Source: Spartobacteria bacterium
GTDB taxonomy: Bacteria > Verrucomicrobiota > Verrucomicrobiia > Chthoniobacterales > UBA10450
Direction: 5' to 3'
Assembly: GCA_021324035.1 (NCBI GenBank)
Contig: JAJPJU010000226.1
Coordinates: 1 to 8,167, forward strand
DNA: 8,167 nucleotides
Below, one piece after another: positions 6,703 to 8,167 of the stretch. Position 1 is the first letter of the stretch; each line of letters starts with the position of its first letter. The translations under genes and the position numbers were made by a program. The notes under the pieces were generated by a model. It was not told the origin of the DNA and did no database searches. It worked only from the letters and a program-made list of their open reading frames with translations.

Positions 6703-7814
6703 TACTGCGGCGGTGCGGTGTTTGGCGCGGGAAAGAGCGTTAAAAGTCTGCTGGGTTCGGCGCGCTTGTCCTGCAGTTGATCATTATAATAAACGCGAAC
6801 GATGTAACCAAGATATTTGCGCGCCCCGGATTCGGGCGGCGGAGTAACTTTCACCGGCTTTCCCTTTTTTGCCGGATTGATTTGCGCGGCGGCAGCTGCG
6901 AGATCGGCATCGGCCGTTTTCCCTTTCGATTTCGGCCGGATGTATGTCACGGCCAGGGTTTCGTTGTTGCCGTTGGCCCAATCATGGTTCGGCGTCAGCC
7001 ATTCATAACTCACGTCGGCATCAGTCAGTTTAATTTCGTTGTCGCCCACGGTGTCGTAGAAGAACACCTGGATCTTGACCTTGGTGTGATCGATTACCGC
7101 GCTTGGCCGTTTCCTTACCGTGATTCGCAACATCAGGTTGGTTTCGGAATCGGGGTCGGGCGTTTCCGAAGCGTTGATATCGCTGATCCCGAGAGTCGAT
7201 CCCGGCGGAATGCCTTCAACGGTTCCGCGCGTGCCCGGCACTTCGAGTTTTGCCAGAGCGGTAGGCGCAGGTGCGGCGGCTGTGGTTGAGGTCGAGGATG
7301 GGACTCCAGTTCGCAACTTCATGTCCGCCACGTCATAGAGTTGACCGGCGGACGGGCCAATATCCTGGACCCTTTTCCAGGTCTCGGCTGATTTGTCGAA
7401 GTTCTGGGTCGATTCGTAAATCATTGCCATCTCGGCGAGGACTTCCGCATTTTTGGGATCGCGCTGAGCAGCGTCCTGCAGCCGGGCAAGCGCGTTCACG
7501 GTGTCTCCGGTTTCACGCGCGGCCTGAGCTTGCTTGGTCAACCGATCGATTTCCGAGGAGACCGTGGTTGGTGGAGTCAGCGCGGGAGCAGCGGAAGTCA
7601 CCGGCAAGGCGACTGGCGGAGCAGATGGCGCGACAGAAGGAAGCGGGGCAGGCATTTCGCGCGGAGCGATGGCGACAGTGGCCGGCCGCATCCGGCCGAT
7701 GTAATGAACCCCGACGGCGCCGATTTCGGCAGCGGCGAAAAGGATCACCACGCCAAGGCCGATGTTAAAGCTCTTGTCGGCCCTCGCGCCGGAGACAAAG
7801 GAAAGCGAAGCCAT
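6702..7814 (-). CDS. Membrane-anchored TPR protein with an unrecognised C-terminal beta-rich domain
   Basis: This protein has 370 residues. A short cytoplasmic N-terminus precedes one membrane helix at about 17-38 (NIGLGVVILFAAAEIGAVGV). A Pro/Ala-rich linker covers 44-84, and about two TPR-like helical repeats lie at 88-155 (ARLQDAAQRDPKNAEVLAEM). A second Ala/Ser/Thr linker covers about 170-190. The remaining part (about 196-366) is beta-rich, with MLRITVRKRPSAV, KIQVFFYDTVGDNE, YEWLTPNHDWANGNNE and LGYIVRVYYNDQLQDKR, interrupted near 295-325 by an Ala/Lys-rich insertion. I do not recognise this domain. The topology is probably a single-pass anchor with the TPR and C-terminal domain in the periplasm, though the orientation is uncertain. 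Start ATG 7814 has a modest AGGA about 11 bases upstream. The stop overlaps the next gene by one base. Confidence 0.83.
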   Translation of the reverse strand: MASLSFVSGARADKSFNIGLGVVILFAAAEIGAVGVHYIGRMRPATVAIAPREMPAPLPSVAPSAPPVALPVTSAAPALTPPTTVSSEIDRLTKQAQAARETGDTVNALARLQDAAQRDPKNAEVLAEMAMIYESTQNFDKSAETWKRVQDIGPSAGQLYDVADMKLRTGVPSSTSTTAAAPAPTALAKLEVPGTRGTVEGIPPGSTLGISDINASETPDPDSETNLMLRITVRKRPSAVIDHTKVKIQVFFYDTVGDNEIKLTDADVSYEWLTPNHDWANGNNETLAVTYIRPKSKGKTADADLAAAAAQINPAKKGKPVKVTPPPESGARKYLGYIVRVYYNDQLQDKRAEPSRLLTLFPAPNTAPPQ

Positions 7815-7826
7815 GGGTGACTGTTT

Positions 7827-7854
7827 CCTGTAGGCAACCTCCCGACCGTGTCAA
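7827..7854 (-). promoter_or_regulatory. Weak candidate sigma-70-type promoter before the TPR gene
   Basis: In the 76-base gap between the ACT gene and the TPR gene the minus strand has a perfect TTGACA (7849-7854), then 16 bases, then TACAGG (7827-7832), which matches the -10 consensus poorly. Transcription from it would start only a few bases before the ATG and leave almost no leader, and the possible AGGA ribosome site lies inside the -10. This is the only gap among the right-hand genes long enough for an internal promoter, but the match could be chance. Confidence 0.2.
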
Positions 7855-7890
7855 CCGCCCAAACCGGGGTCGTACCTAAACATTCAACAT

Positions 7891-8167
7891 TTACCGGGAG
7901 ATTTCGCTCTGGCTGAGCAGGTGAAATCCGGCCCCGCTCAGGACCGAGATCGCACACTCGTTGTCGTCCACATGGACGGCCAGGGCGGCGTTGCCCCGGG
8001 GTCGCATCAGGAGAGGGTAGGTGAAATGGACATTCACTTCCGCCATGAACAGCGCCGCAAAAAGTTTCGACAGTTCGCTCGCTACTTCAATCATTTCGAT
8101 AACCACCACTTGGCAGGTCCCGAACGCGAGATTGTTTTCCCGCAACAACTTTTCCACGCCCGCGGGA
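7891..8167 (-). CDS. ACT-domain protein, C-terminal part (5' end outside window)
   Basis: The frame is open to the window edge and the visible 91 residues end at the TAA at 7891. The arrangement matches the end of a tandem-ACT protein of roughly 140 residues. The visible N-terminal piece (VEKLLRENNLAFGTCQVVVI) is the last helix and strand of a first ACT domain. A complete second ACT domain follows, ending in the typical VDDNECAISVLSGAGFHLLS. ACT domains bind small ligands, often amino acids, and regulate enzymes. In the second domain the usual ligand loop with D-x-P-G is replaced by IEVASEL, so its binding may be altered or lost. A GTG at 8157 could serve as a start but would cut through the first ACT domain, so I treat the gene as truncated by the window. 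Its partner enzyme would lie further upstream, outside the window. Confidence 0.78.
   Translation of the reverse strand, partial: PAGVEKLLRENNLAFGTCQVVVIEMIEVASELSKLFAALFMAEVNVHFTYPLLMRPRGNAALAVHVDDNECAISVLSGAGFHLLSQSEISR

Noticed and set aside
6040..6780. Plus-strand open frame of 246 codons opposite the pseudo-receiver/DUF4388 gene
   Set aside because: The minus-strand product has clear DUF4388 motifs and coupled gene junctions; the plus-strand product has a composition typical of antisense translation.
8158..8167. Short palindrome CCCGCGGG at the right edge
   Set aside because: It is eight bases in GC-rich coding DNA of the ACT gene, so chance is sufficient and the flank is missing.
1..8167. 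CRISPR array, tRNA, insertion sequence ends, toxin-antitoxin or phage genes
   Set aside because: Reading both strands showed no spaced direct repeats, cloverleaf pattern, transposase motifs or small toxin-antitoxin pairs. The window is filled by the genes listed.

Overview
The window is a gene-dense stretch of bacterial chromosome with moderately high GC. It has no rRNA, tRNA, CRISPR array, insertion sequence or phage gene, and no gene-free stretch over 100 bases. Gene content and style suggest a soil Verrucomicrobium, perhaps of the Spartobacteria/Chthoniobacterales. The clues are a TolB/FlgO-TPR sensor-like protein, a DUF4388 protein, secreted proteins of unknown family, few clear Shine-Dalgarno sites, and GTG and TTG starts. 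This placement is an impression from gene style, not a database result.

The left part (1-1705) is on the plus strand. It begins with the last 17 codons of a gene whose end resembles a TPR protein C-terminus. That gene overlaps by four bases (GTGA) a complete 550-residue protein with two membrane helices, a TolB-like domain and TPR repeats.

From 1706 to the right edge everything is on the minus strand and tightly packed, so it probably includes one or two operons. In transcription order (right to left) the genes are: an ACT-domain protein cut by the window edge; a membrane-anchored TPR protein with a C-terminal domain I do not recognise; a degenerate response-regulator receiver fused to DUF4388; a secreted beta-rich protein of unknown function; an N-acetylmuramoyl-L-alanine amidase with a signal peptide and a very basic tail; a bifunctional NAD(P)HX epimerase/dehydratase; and an M50 site-2-type membrane metalloprotease. 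From the TPR gene to the epimerase/dehydratase, neighbouring genes overlap, abut or lie only a few tens of bases apart, depending on the start codon chosen. The last gene follows after 57 bases.

Four of these products (TPR protein, secreted protein, amidase, M50 protease) are predicted to act in or across the cell envelope, with the pseudo-receiver as a cytoplasmic partner. A cell-envelope or wall-remodelling role is a reasonable but unproven reading. The epimerase/dehydratase is metabolite-repair housekeeping and may simply be carried along. I saw no clearly new defence or mobile system. The best candidates for undescribed biology are the TPR/pseudo-receiver/secreted-protein trio upstream of the amidase.
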